Assembly (NCBI GenBank): GCA_947167965.1
Contig: CAMVJW010000005.1
Span: 1-56,634 of the forward strand
Direction of reading: 5' to 3'
DNA length: 56,634 nt
From: an uncultured Clostridia bacterium
Lineage (GTDB): Bacteria > Bacillota > Clostridia > TANB77 > CAG-508
Shown here: positions 25,300 to 34,009 of the stretch, piece after piece
Position numbering within the stretch: position 1 is the stretch's first letter
Layout: each line of letters begins with the position of its first letter
Position numbers and translations under genes: made by a program
The notes under the pieces: generated by a model
The model's input: the letters and a program-made list of their open reading frames with translations, nothing else
The model's database searches: none
Told to the model about the DNA's origin: nothing

Positions 25300-26222
25300 A
25301 GAAGAATTAAATGGACAAGAAAGAGCTAATTATGGTACAGAAATAATAAAAAAAATATCAAAAGAATTAACAAAAGAATATGGAAAAGGTTTTGATACAA
25401 GAAATTTATATTACTTTTTTAATTTTTACAAAATGTTTCCGAACATTTTGAACGCAGTGAGTTCAAAATCTAATAGATTACTTTCATGGACACATTATAG
25501 AACTTTGTTACAAGTAGTGGATAAAGAGGCTAGAGAATGGTATGAAAAAGAAGCTTTAAGCCAAACATGGAGTGCAAGAACTTTGCAAAGAAATATTTCA
25601 TCACAATATTATTATAGATTATTGAAATCTCAAGTTAAAGAGCCAGTTATAGAAGAAATGAAAAAAGTAAATGAAAATAAATATTTAATGGATAAATTAG
25701 AATTTGTGAAAAATCCAGTAATAGCTGAATTTTTAGGCTATTCATTAGATGATAGTTTTACAGAAACAGAACTTGAAACTAGTATAATAAATAATCTACA
25801 AAAATTTTTAATGGAACTACGGAAAAGGTTATGCTTTTGTGGCAAGACAACAACATATTCATACTGAAAAGGAAGATTATTACATTGATTTAGTTTTTTA
25901 CAACTATATATTAAAATGTTTTGTGTTAATTGATTTAAAAACAAAAAAAATAACGCATCAAGATGTAGGACAAATGGATATGTATGTTAGAATGTATGAT
26001 GAATTAAAAAAAGAACAAGATGATAATCCTACAATAGGAATTTTGTTATGTTCTGAAACTGATGAAGATATTGCAAAATATTCTGTTTTAAAAGGAAATG
26101 AGCATTTATTTGCTTCAAAGTACAAACTATATTTACCAACTGAAGAAGAACTTAGAGCTGAAATCGAAAATCAAAAAACAATTTTTGAATTACAAAGAAA
26201 AAATAAAAAAAGAAACAGATAA
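25290..26222 (+). pseudogene. DUF1016 (YhcG-like) PDDEXK nuclease, 5' truncated and frameshifted
   Basis: The readable product matches DUF1016: YGTEIIKKISKELTKEYG, GFDTRNLYYF, SWTHYRTLLQV, WSARTLQRNISSQYYYRLL, then the nuclease part FVARQQHIH, YYIDLVFYN, VLIDLKT (Asp and Asp-x-Lys pattern) and DVGQMDMYV. The N-terminal helix and start codon are missing because the upstream repeat ends inside the gene. The frames 25433-25867 and 25839-26222 join if one base is removed near 25822 (the C in CTACGGAAA). Intact members are nucleases of debated role, often beside restriction systems. This copy is unlikely to work. Confidence 0.85.
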
Positions 26223-26364
26223 TTAATGTATTAGAAAAAATAAAGAACTTACAAAAAATCTTCATTTTTATTCTAAAATCATTTAAAATTTAATTTAAAA
26301 AATCCTAAAGTGCAATTTTTTGTGCTTTAGGATTTTGTTTTCGCGTAAATCTTAGTATTCTAGA
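26018..26364. repeat. Direct repeat copy 2: DUF1016 3' end plus terminator
   Basis: Better preserved partner of 24965-25299, containing the DUF1016 C-terminus in frame (LPTEEELRAEIENQK), its stop at 26220 and the following terminator. The two copies enclose the truncated gene body. Confidence 0.85.
26299..26336 (+). terminator. Terminator after DUF1016
   Basis: 16-bp stem (26299-26314 with 26321-26336) including two G-U pairs, followed by GTTTT. Same design as the copy at 25235-25271. Confidence 0.8.
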
Positions 26365-26661
26365 GGATATTTAGGTTATACTCTAACACAAATAAAGTAT
26401 ATAAAATAAAAGATATGACAGTAAAATACATTCATTCATAAAATCAAAAATAAAGAATGGGTTCAATTGTAATTATTATACTTTTTATATATAATTATTA
26501 AATAAGAATTTAGTTTGGAAATAGCAGATAAAACAAAAATGAAAGAATTATATTTAATAAATATTTAGATGAAGAGTAAAAAATATAAAGATACAAAATA
26601 TAAAATTAAGTGAAGATATTAAAAGAAAATAGTTTATTTATAGAGATAGGAGGGATGTATA
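26365..26661. other. AT-rich gap between DUF1016 and DUF1848
   Basis: About 300 bp with no reading frame I can support. It contains AT-rich low-complexity sequence and, at its right end, the AGGAGGG ribosome binding site (26648-26654) of the next gene. Confidence 0.5.
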
Positions 26662-27664
26662 TTGATTATAAATACAGGAATGAGAACAGATATACCAGCG
26701 TTTTATTCTAAATGGTTAATGAATAGAATTCATGAAGGATTTGTATATGTAAGAAATCCTTTTTGGCGGGTTAAAAGTAAGTAAATACAGCTTATCTCCA
26801 GATGTTGTAGATTGTCTTGCTTTTTGTACAAAAAATCCACATCCTATGCTTAAATACTTAGATGAACTTAAAGAAAAATATAATATGTTTTGGTTTGTAA
26901 CAATTACACCTTATGGTAAAGAACTAGAGCCAAATGTACCGCCATTTAAAACAGTTATTGAAGATTTTAAGATACTATCAAATAAAATAGGAAAAAATGC
27001 AGTAGCTATTAGATATGATCCCATACTTATAAATAAAAACTATTCTGTAGAAAAGCATATAGAAATGTTTGATATTATTGCAAAAATGCTAAAAGGTTAT
27101 ACAGAAGATGTTACTATTAGCTTTTTAGATTTGTATGAGAAGGTAAAAAAGAATGCACCTGATATAAGACCTCCAACAAATAAAGAGCAAAGGTACATTG
27201 CAAAAGAATTTGTTAGAATTGGAAAAGAAAACAATATGGTAATACATGGCTGCTGTGAAAATCCTAACTTAAAAGATGTAGGAATTGATATTCAAGGATG
27301 TATGAGCCAGAATATAGTTGAAAAAGCAATAGGTTTTAATTTAAAAGCACCTAGTAGGCAATCAAAAAGAATTACAATTGTGAACAATGGTGAAATTATA
27401 AAAGATACAATTTCATCTAAAAAAGAAAAACCTATTTGTAATTGTTTAATGGGAAATGATATTGGAGTATATAATAGTTGTATGCACCTTTGTAAATACT
27501 GTTATGCAAATTTTAATAAAGAATTAGTACAAGAAAATTTTAAACAACATAATCCAAATTCTCCATTTTTAATTGGAAAAAGTTTACCTGAAGATGAAGT
27601 ACACGAAGTCAAACAAAAAAGCTGGAAAATTGATAATATAATTGAACAAATAACATTGTTTTAA
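26662..27664 (+). pseudogene. DUF1848 protein, frameshifted near its start
   Basis: A TTG start 7 bp after AGGAGGG opens a frame reading IINTGMRTDIPAFYSKWLMNR, the DUF1848 N-terminus, which stops after RNPFWRVKSK. The rest continues in another frame from 26765: KYSLSPDVVDCLAFCTKNPHPM, then a TIM-barrel-like body and a C-terminal Cys cluster (CNC...C...CKYCYANFN). One T too many in the run after CC at 26760-26764 explains the break. DUF1848 proteins are radical-SAM-like in shape and of unknown function. The downstream part alone (from 26846) lacks the conserved start, so the gene is broken unless this is a homopolymer error. Confidence 0.85.
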
Positions 27665-27811
27665 AGTACAGAGGGAAAAAACTTAAAAATTATATAAGCA
27701 AAATAAAAAATATGATATAATAAAAAAAATATAAGTTTAAAGCTAAATAAAAATAGTAAGAAAATAAACAAAATCAAATACAAATAAATATATAAAGGAG
27801 ATACTAATTTT

Positions 27812-28390
27812 ATGAAAAAAATATATTTAATACATTGTTGGGATGGAACAAGTTCTGATGGATGGTATCCATGGCTAGCAGAAAAAATAAGAAATAAAGA
27901 TGTTGATTTAATCAAATTTGATATGCCAAATACTGATCATCCTAAAATAGAAGAATGGGTAGAAACATTAAATAGCAAGGTAGATTCATTAGATGATAAA
28001 ACATATTTTGTAGGCCATAGTATTGGATGTCAAACCATTTTAAGGTATTTAGAAACAAAAGAAACAACAAAAATTGGAGGAATTCTGTTTGTTGCTCCAT
28101 GGCTTGATTTATTACCAAAAGCAATTGAAGACGAAGATTCATATAACACAGCTAAGCCTTGGATTAATACTCCAATTGATTTTGAAAAAATCAAACAATT
28201 TACAAACAATATTAGTTGTATTTTTTCAAACAATGATTATTTTGTATCAATAGATCAAGAACAAGAATTTAAAAACAAATTAAATGCAAAAACTATAATA
28301 GTAAATAATAAAGGTCATATTAGCCAAGATGATGGAGTATTTGAGTTACAAGAAATATTAGATTTAACTAAAGAAATGTTAATGCAATAA
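27812..28390 (+). CDS. RBBP9/YdeN-type alpha/beta hydrolase
   Basis: 192 aa. Catalytic triad: Ser in GHSIG (about residue 71), Asp in the SNNDYFVS loop and His in NKGHISQDDG near the C-terminus. The start LIHCWDGTSSDGWYPWL carries the family's early HxWxG-like oxyanion region. This serine hydrolase family (RBBP9/YdeN) has few known substrates. Cytoplasmic, no signal peptide. ATG preceded by AAAGGAGA. Monocistronic or linked to the next gene by a 69-bp gap. Confidence 0.9.
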   Translation: MKKIYLIHCWDGTSSDGWYPWLAEKIRNKDVDLIKFDMPNTDHPKIEEWVETLNSKVDSLDDKTYFVGHSIGCQTILRYLETKETTKIGGILFVAPWLDLLPKAIEDEDSYNTAKPWINTPIDFEKIKQFTNNISCIFSNNDYFVSIDQEQEFKNKLNAKTIIVNNKGHISQDDGVFELQEILDLTKEMLMQ

Positions 28391-28459
28391 AAGAAAAATC
28401 AAAGTATTAATGGAATTATTTCATATTAATATAATTATAATAGTACAAGGAGAATAAAA

Positions 28460-29812
28460 ATGGAAGAAGAAAAGCAAGATACTGTAGAAGAAACAAAAAT
28501 AGATGATAATAGTAATGAAAATAATAATATAAATAATAATAATGATAACGGAAATAGCGAAAATAAAGAAAACGGTGAAAATAACACAACTGTATTAAAT
28601 AATGAAGTAAAAGGAAAAGCAAAAGGAAACAACAAAAAGAATATAATAATAATATGTTTAATTGCAATAATTATATTAGGTGTTATTTTTAATATTTCAA
28701 ACAATAAAAAGAATAATACAGAAAATTACAATATTAATATTGGAGAAATTCCAGTTATCAAATATTATAATGTAAAGATTCATATAGATTTTACAGAAAA
28801 TCTAGTTTTTAGCAAATATAATGTTATTCTTTCAATAGGTAATAAGAAGGAAACATTAAATCATGGAGAGAATAAGGACATAGAAATAAGTTTAGAAGAA
28901 GGTAACTATTCATTGATTTTTGTTAATTCAGAAAACAGTTCAATAAAAAATGAAACAACAATAGATGTAAAAAATGATATGGAAATTGGATATAAAATAA
29001 AATGTTATAGTGATAGAATCTCAGTAGAGAACATTTATACAGATGTAAATGAAGAGATAAAACAAGATGAACTTAAAATGAAAAATAATAAATCAGAGTA
29101 TGTTCATAAAAATTATAAAGAAGTTATAAAAAATCTTGAAAATCTTGGATTTACAAATATTAAAGAAAATCCTATGTATGATATTATTTTTGGTATAACA
29201 GAAGAGGGTGAAGTAGATAATGTTACAATAAATGGTTCAGACACATATAAAAGAGGAGATATCTTTAAAAAAGATACAGAAGTAGTGGTAAGTTATCATT
29301 TAAAAAAGGAAAATGACCCATCAAGAAATAACGAGAATACAAACAAAGAAAACATAAACACATCTAATGAAAACCAAACTAATACCGAAAATAACACAGC
29401 AAATGTACAAGAAAACAATAATAAAGAAACATATAATTTTTTTACTACTAATGATAATGAAACTGCTAAAAAAGGAAATTATGGAAAGTTTTCTTATGTA
29501 AAAAAGGGCAAAGAATATAATATATATTGGATTATAGATTTTAATGAAGGCTATGTATATAACTTTACAGAAGGAAATGGTGAAACAACTTATGAAAGAA
29601 TAAAGATAAAATCAGGTAATCTAAATGATGGTGTAGAATTATCATATAAAGATTCTAGTAATGCATGGGCAAGATATTTACATTTTAAATACAAAAATCA
29701 ACCTCATCAACTTGTAATTGTAGATAATGATTATTTTGAACATGAATTTTCAACTACAAGTTTAAAAGATGCATTAAAAATGATGGAATCTAAAACAATA
29801 TTAGAACCATAA
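28460..29812 (+). CDS. Membrane-anchored extracytoplasmic protein with PASTA-like domain
   Basis: 450 aa. Residues 1-50 are a cytoplasmic Glu/Asn-rich low-complexity tail, followed by one membrane helix (IIIICLIAIIILGVIF, about 56-73), so the rest is outside the cell. The region around KEVIKNLENLGFTNIKENP to KKDTEVVVSYH (about 213-275) resembles PASTA-like domains that bind cell-wall material. An Asn/Thr-rich linker (about 280-325) leads to a C-terminal beta domain (YVKKGKEYNIYWIIDF, NYDYFEHEF-like). Probably a cell-surface or wall-sensing protein. ATG with AAGGAGA upstream. The spurious minus-strand frames opposite it come from the AAT repeats. Confidence 0.75.
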   Translation: MEEEKQDTVEETKIDDNSNENNNINNNNDNGNSENKENGENNTTVLNNEVKGKAKGNNKKNIIIICLIAIIILGVIFNISNNKKNNTENYNINIGEIPVIKYYNVKIHIDFTENLVFSKYNVILSIGNKKETLNHGENKDIEISLEEGNYSLIFVNSENSSIKNETTIDVKNDMEIGYKIKCYSDRISVENIYTDVNEEIKQDELKMKNNKSEYVHKNYKEVIKNLENLGFTNIKENPMYDIIFGITEEGEVDNVTINGSDTYKRGDIFKKDTEVVVSYHLKKENDPSRNNENTNKENINTSNENQTNTENNTANVQENNNKETYNFFTTNDNETAKKGNYGKFSYVKKGKEYNIYWIIDFNEGYVYNFTEGNGETTYERIKIKSGNLNDGVELSYKDSSNAWARYLHFKYKNQPHQLVIVDNDYFEHEFSTTSLKDALKMMESKTILEP

Positions 29813-29853
29813 AACTTTAAAATTGTAATATAAATAAATAAAGGAGGAAAAAA

Positions 29854-30483
29854 ATGAAAGTATTATTAGTAAATGGAGGACCTCATAAGGAAGGATGTAC
29901 ATATACAGCACTAAGTGAGATAGCAAAAGAATTAAATAAAGAAGACATTGAAACAGAAATATTTTGGATAGGAACAAAACCTATATCTGGGTGTATTGCA
30001 TGTGGTAAATGTTATGAAAAAGGTAAATGTGTGTTTGATGATGTGGTAAATGAATTTGCAGAAAAATGTAAAGAAGCCGATGGATTTGTATTTGGAAGCC
30101 CAGTTCATTATGCAGGGGCATCAGGTGCAATTACGTCTTTTATGGATAGGCTTTTTTATTCAACATCCAGAAATTCAAATATATTTAGACTTAAACCTGC
30201 TGCTGCGATAGCATCTGCAAGAAGAGCAGGAACTACTGCTACATATGATCAATTAAATAAGTATTTTGGTATAAATCAAATGCCTATAATTTCATCTAGA
30301 TACTGGAATATGGTTCATGGAGCAACTCCAGATGATGTAAGAAAAGATGAAGAAGGAATGCAAATAATGAGAATATTAGGTAAAAACATGGCTTATTATT
30401 TAAAATGTCAAGAAGCGGGAAGAAAAGCAGGAATAACTATGCCAGAGCAAGAACAGGTGAAATTCACTAATTTTATTAGATAA
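29854..30483 (+). CDS. NADPH-dependent FMN reductase / iron-sulfur flavoprotein-like
   Basis: 209 aa flavodoxin-fold reductase: NGGPHKEGCTYTAL is the FMN phosphate loop, GSPVHYAGASGAITSFMDR the flavin-contact helix. A Cys cluster GCIACGKCYEKGKC (residues about 48-61) resembles the compact ISF cluster motif that may bind 4Fe-4S. Likely transfers electrons from NAD(P)H to quinones or other acceptors. ATG with AAAGGAGGA. The following membrane protein gene starts 74 bp later and could belong to the same transcript. Confidence 0.88.
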   Translation: MKVLLVNGGPHKEGCTYTALSEIAKELNKEDIETEIFWIGTKPISGCIACGKCYEKGKCVFDDVVNEFAEKCKEADGFVFGSPVHYAGASGAITSFMDRLFYSTSRNSNIFRLKPAAAIASARRAGTTATYDQLNKYFGINQMPIISSRYWNMVHGATPDDVRKDEEGMQIMRILGKNMAYYLKCQEAGRKAGITMPEQEQVKFTNFIR

Positions 30484-30557
30484 TTAGTAAATTGTAAAAT
30501 GATGATGACATGCGTTGAAAAATATGTTACATCAAAAAGATGAAAGGAGAAAATTAT

Positions 30558-30987
30558 ATGCAAAATTTTGGAATGTCTATGCTATGGTTTTGGATTGCAT
30601 ATATAGTTGTAACATTAATAGGAATAGGACATACAATTTTTAATATAGTTGTTCTTCATATGAAATCAATGAAAGACTCGCCAGGAATGGGAGAAGGCTA
30701 TGAAAAGACAAAACCGTGGCACCCATTATATAATAATAATTATATTCACAATTTTTGGGTTCCTTTATATGAAAGGATTAAATAATCCAACAATTACAGA
30801 TGCTATAATAACAGGAGCAATATGGGCTGCTATATGTATAATTTTTGATGTGTTTGGCTGGGTAATAATAAAACATCCATGGAGTTTATCATTTAAAGAG
30901 TTTTATATTGATTATCAACCTTGGATTACATTAATATATATAGCAATATTTATAGGACCAATAGTTGGATTTATATTTGTAAGATAA
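30558..30987 (+). pseudogene. Small membrane protein, split by a frameshift
   Basis: Two frames that together read like one integral membrane protein: the first gives MQNFGMSMLWFWIAYIVVTL to PWHPLY, the second continues IIIFTIFGFLYMKG, AIWAAICIIFDVFGWVI and PWITLIYIAIFIGPIVGF. The break is in the AT-rich TATAATAATAATTAT near 30730, and one indel restores a protein of about 143 aa with four helices. ATG 30558 follows AAAGGAG; an earlier ATG (30540) overlaps that site. Family resembles an uncharacterised Clostridia membrane protein. Confidence 0.75.
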
Positions 30988-31001
30988 ATTTAAGAATTAT
31001 T

Positions 31002-31036
31002 AAAAGATATGGCTTTAGTTTTGTACCATATCTTTT
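31002..31036. terminator. Bidirectional terminator
   Basis: AAAAGATATGG pairs with CCATATCTTTT around a 13-nt loop, flanked by A and T runs. It separates the membrane protein gene from the convergent TSCPD gene. Confidence 0.8.
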
Positions 31037-31081
31037 TTATTTACGTATTAATATAAGGAAATGCAGTAGCTAATATAAAGA

Positions 31082-31342
31082 CTACTTATTATTTGCAAGA
31101 TATTCTTTAAGTGCCTGAGCAATTTGATCAGGACAAGAAGTACTTCTAAAACCACAAGTAATACCTGAAAGCTTAGAAATAATATCTTCAATTTTCATTC
31201 CTTTAACTAAAGAAGAAATACCTTTTAAATTACCATTACAACCATTAATAACTTTTAAATCATTTACAATATGAGTTGCTTCATCAATATCAAAAATCAT
31301 TTCTGTAGAACAAACTCCATGTGTTTCATATATATATTCCAT
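31082..31342 (-). CDS. TIGR03905 family TSCPD-domain protein
   Basis: 86 aa with the TSCPD signature RSTSCPDQIAQAL at the C-terminus, and GVCSTEMIFDI and GCNGNLKGISSLVKG before it. This length and pattern define TIGR03905, a small protein common in Clostridia. TSCPD domains occur at the end of class II ribonucleotide reductases, where Cys residues transfer electrons; the free-standing protein has no proven role. ATG with AGGAGGAT on the minus strand. Confidence 0.92.
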   Translation of the reverse strand: MEYIYETHGVCSTEMIFDIDEATHIVNDLKVINGCNGNLKGISSLVKGMKIEDIISKLSGITCGFRSTSCPDQIAQALKEYLANNK

Positions 31343-31454
31343 ATAATCCTCCTAAAAGTACGATCTTTTTTATTTACATCATTATAACTGGTATAAGTCA
31401 AAAAAACAATAGTGAATAATACAATGACAGTAGGAATTATATAATAATTAAAAT

Positions 31455-31482
31455 AATCGAATAAAATTCATTGACTTCGATT
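31455..31482. promoter_or_regulatory. Inverted repeat over the tetR promoter
   Basis: AATCGAA (31455-31461) and TTCGATT (31476-31482) flank and overlap the -35 box. A likely operator for the TetR encoded at 31525. Confidence 0.5.
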
Positions 31483-31499
31483 CAATAAAATGATATATT
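31471..31499 (+). promoter_or_regulatory. Sigma-70 type promoter of the TetR-redox cluster
   Basis: TTGACT (31471-31476), 17 bp, TATATT (31494-31499), 25 bp before the start codon. Confidence 0.65.
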
Positions 31500-31524
31500 A
31501 TATAAAAAATGGAGGTGATAAAAA

Positions 31525-32103
31525 ATGACAATGAGGCAAGAAATGGCCTTAAAAACAAGAGAAAATATAATAGAATCAGCAAAAAAAGTAATTTCTGAAA
31601 AAGGATTTAAAGAAGCATCTATTCAGGATATAACTGAAAAAGCAGGAGTTGCAAAAGGAACTTTTTATACATATTTTAAAACAAAAGAAGACATTATAAA
31701 AGAATTGGTAACTACAAAATTTATTAGATTTGATGCTGGATTTTTAGAAAAGTCTTTAAAAGAAAAAATAAAGCTATTCACTAAAAATCTAATGGATCAA
31801 ATTCAATCTTGTGATGTTGAAATATGTAGACAATGGATAATTAACAATTTGAAACCAGTTGAATTAGATAAAATAGGATATGACTCAGAATCTATAAGGA
31901 TTATATTAAAAGACAGTTTGGAAAAGGGAGAATTAAAGAAAAATACACCGATTGATGAAATAGTGGGATTTATAATAAATACAATTTATGGGATGATGTT
32001 AAACTGGTGTATGACAGATAAAAAATATGAGCCTAAGGATCATCTAAAAACTATAAATGAATTCATATTGAATGGAATTAATCCTTATTTGAGGGGTGAA
32101 TAG
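31525..32103 (+). CDS. TetR/AcrR family transcriptional regulator
   Basis: 192 aa. The N-terminal helix-turn-helix is canonical (ENIIESAKKVISEKGFKEAS, DITEKAGVAKGTFYTYFKTKEDI, residues 13-57). The C-terminal ligand domain is about 130 residues and diverse as usual. It heads a run of plus-strand genes (NTF2-like, flavodoxin, aldo/keto reductase) whose close spacing suggests a shared transcript. An inverted repeat over its own promoter suggests autorepression. The ligand is not predictable, but the neighbours suggest an oxidative or electrophile signal. AGGTGA precedes the ATG. Confidence 0.93.
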   Translation: MTMRQEMALKTRENIIESAKKVISEKGFKEASIQDITEKAGVAKGTFYTYFKTKEDIIKELVTTKFIRFDAGFLEKSLKEKIKLFTKNLMDQIQSCDVEICRQWIINNLKPVELDKIGYDSESIRIILKDSLEKGELKKNTPIDEIVGFIINTIYGMMLNWCMTDKKYEPKDHLKTINEFILNGINPYLRGE

Positions 32104-32105
32104 AT

Positions 32106-32474
32106 TTGAATGAAAAAGAAATACTAAAAGAATTATATATAAAACTATGTGATGCAAGTATAACAAAGAATTTAGATATTTTAGAAGAAATACTATCAGA
32201 TGATTATATTCTTGTACATATGACAGGCAGAAAACAGACAAAACAAGAATACATAGATTCTGTAAAAAATGGAGAACTTAAATATTTTAAGTCTATTCAT
32301 GAAAACATTGAAATAAAAATAAATGGAAATGAAGCAATACTTATTGGAAAAACAAAAATATTAGCTTCTCCATTTGGATTTAGTAAATCATGGTGGAATT
32401 TAAAACAAGAAATATTATTTATAAAAGAAAATGAAAAATGGATAATAAAAAAATCAAAAGCAGAGTCTTATTAA
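32106..32474 (+). CDS. NTF2-like (SnoaL/DUF4440-type) protein
   Basis: 122 aa from TTG 32106, 2 bp after the tetR stop, with GAGGGG upstream. The pattern LKELYIKLCDASITKNLDILEEILSDDYILVHMTG, SIHENIEIKING and a final EKWIIKKSKAES is the cone-shaped NTF2-like fold as in DUF4440/SnoaL proteins, which are enzymes or ligand binders. No catalytic residues can be assigned. Co-transcribed with tetR. Confidence 0.85.
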   Translation: MNEKEILKELYIKLCDASITKNLDILEEILSDDYILVHMTGRKQTKQEYIDSVKNGELKYFKSIHENIEIKINGNEAILIGKTKILASPFGFSKSWWNLKQEILFIKENEKWIIKKSKAESY

Positions 32475-32488
32475 AAAAGGAGGAAAAG

Positions 32489-33013
32489 ATGGGATTATTT
32501 GGAGGAAAAAAAGAAAGTTTTAAAGATAAGAAAAGTTTAGTTATATATTTTTCAAGAGCTGACGAAAATTATGCAGTAGGATATATAGATAAAGGAAATA
32601 CAGAATATATTGCAGAATATGTAAGAGATATTATTGGTAGTGATTTATTTAAAGTCGAGCCACTTGTACCTTATTCAAAAGATTATGCTACATGTATAGA
32701 AGAAGCAAAACAAAGAGTTGGAAATGCACCAATTAAAGAAAGTCTTAAAGATATTTCAGACTATGAGGTTATATATATAATGACTCCGATTTATTGGGGA
32801 ACTTATGCACCAGAAATTGAAACAGCACTTAAAAATCTTGATTTTACTCATAAGACTATAAGAATTGTAACAACACATGAGGGATCGGGCTTAGCAAATG
32901 TACCAGGTGATGTGAAAAGAATTTGCAAAGGAGCAACTGTTTTAGATGATGCTATTGCAATAAGAGGTGCAGATTGTAAAAATGCTAGAAGTAAAATAGA
33001 AAATTGGATTTAG
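32489..33013 (+). CDS. Flavodoxin family protein
   Basis: 174 aa from ATG 32489 (AAGGAGGAAAAG upstream; a longer frame from 32438 would overlap the previous gene). The flavodoxin pattern is LVIYFSRADENYAVG in place of the usual SxTGNT loop, then YIMTPIYWGTYAPEIETAL and a late TTHEGSGLANV. Binds FMN and carries electrons or reduces quinones. The phosphate loop is modified by a short insertion, as in many Clostridia flavodoxins. Third gene of the TetR-led run. Confidence 0.87.
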   Translation: MGLFGGKKESFKDKKSLVIYFSRADENYAVGYIDKGNTEYIAEYVRDIIGSDLFKVEPLVPYSKDYATCIEEAKQRVGNAPIKESLKDISDYEVIYIMTPIYWGTYAPEIETALKNLDFTHKTIRIVTTHEGSGLANVPGDVKRICKGATVLDDAIAIRGADCKNARSKIENWI

Positions 33014-33047
33014 ATAAAAAATATTATTAAAAGAGAGGTAAATTGAT

Positions 33048-33893
33048 ATGAATTATTTAAAATTAAACAATGGTATAGAGATACCAAATATTGGAATAGG
33101 AACATATATGATTGAGCCAGATGATGCAGAAATGTCTGTAGAATTTGCATTAAAAAATGGATATAGACTTATTGATACAGCAAATGCATATATGAATGAG
33201 AAAGCAGTTGGTAGAGGAATAAAAAAATCAGGAGTGCCAAGAAATGAAATATTTGTAAGTACTAAATTGTGGCCTTCAGTTTATGAAGATGAAACATCAA
33301 TAGATAGAACCCTTGAAAGATTAAGATTAGATTATATAGATTTATTATTTATACATCAACCTACTTCAAATTGGAAAGAAGGATATAAGCAATTAGAAAA
33401 AGCATATAAATTAGGAAAGATAAAATCAATAGGAATCTCAAATTTTGAAGGAAAATATATAAAAGAATTATTGGAAACATGTGAAATAAAACCACAAGTG
33501 ATTCAAGTAGAAGCACATCCGTATTTTACTCAAGATGATTTAAGAAGTATTATAGATAAAGACAATATAAAAATAATGTCTTGGTATCCATTAGGACATG
33601 GAGATAGTAGTTTAATAAATGAAAGTATATTCACAGAGTTATCAAAAAAATATAATAAGTCAAATGTTCAAATCATTTTAAAATGGCACATACAAATGGG
33701 ATTTATAGTAATACCTGGAACAAAAAATCAGGAACATATTAAAGACAACTTTGATATATTTGATTTTGAATTAACAGATGAGGATATGGAAAAAATTGCA
33801 AGTATAAACAAAAATGTAAGATATTATAATAGAACAGATGCACAGCTTGAACATTTTAAAAATTGGAAACCAAATTTTGATAATCAGAAATAA
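33048..33893 (+). CDS. Aldo/keto reductase
   Basis: 281 aa TIM-barrel NADPH oxidoreductase. Catalytic tetrad is visible: Asp in RLIDTANAY, Tyr in the same motif, Lys in VSTKLWP and His in FIHQP (about residue 105). NADP-binding end PGTKNQEHIKDNFDIFDF. Matches the 2,5-diketo-gluconate reductase/glyoxal reductase type subfamily. Reduces aldehydes such as methylglyoxal, the substrate here being unknown. ATG preceded by AGAGAGGT, 34 bp after the flavodoxin, so in one transcript. Confidence 0.94.
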   Translation: MNYLKLNNGIEIPNIGIGTYMIEPDDAEMSVEFALKNGYRLIDTANAYMNEKAVGRGIKKSGVPRNEIFVSTKLWPSVYEDETSIDRTLERLRLDYIDLLFIHQPTSNWKEGYKQLEKAYKLGKIKSIGISNFEGKYIKELLETCEIKPQVIQVEAHPYFTQDDLRSIIDKDNIKIMSWYPLGHGDSSLINESIFTELSKKYNKSNVQIILKWHIQMGFIVIPGTKNQEHIKDNFDIFDFELTDEDMEKIASINKNVRYYNRTDAQLEHFKNWKPNFDNQK

Positions 33894-34009
33894 GAAAAAT
33901 AAATAAATCAATAAATACTAATATTATATAATAGTTTTAATAAGAATAAATAAAAAAATTTAAACAATATCCAATATATAAGGATAGATAAAAAAGGAGA
34001 AGTAAAATT

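Noticed and set aside
28416..28704. Two overlapping minus-strand hydrophobic ORFs
   Set aside because: They arise from the AAT/GAA-rich low-complexity start of the anchored protein read in reverse; Leu/Tyr/Phe-rich output is an artefact.
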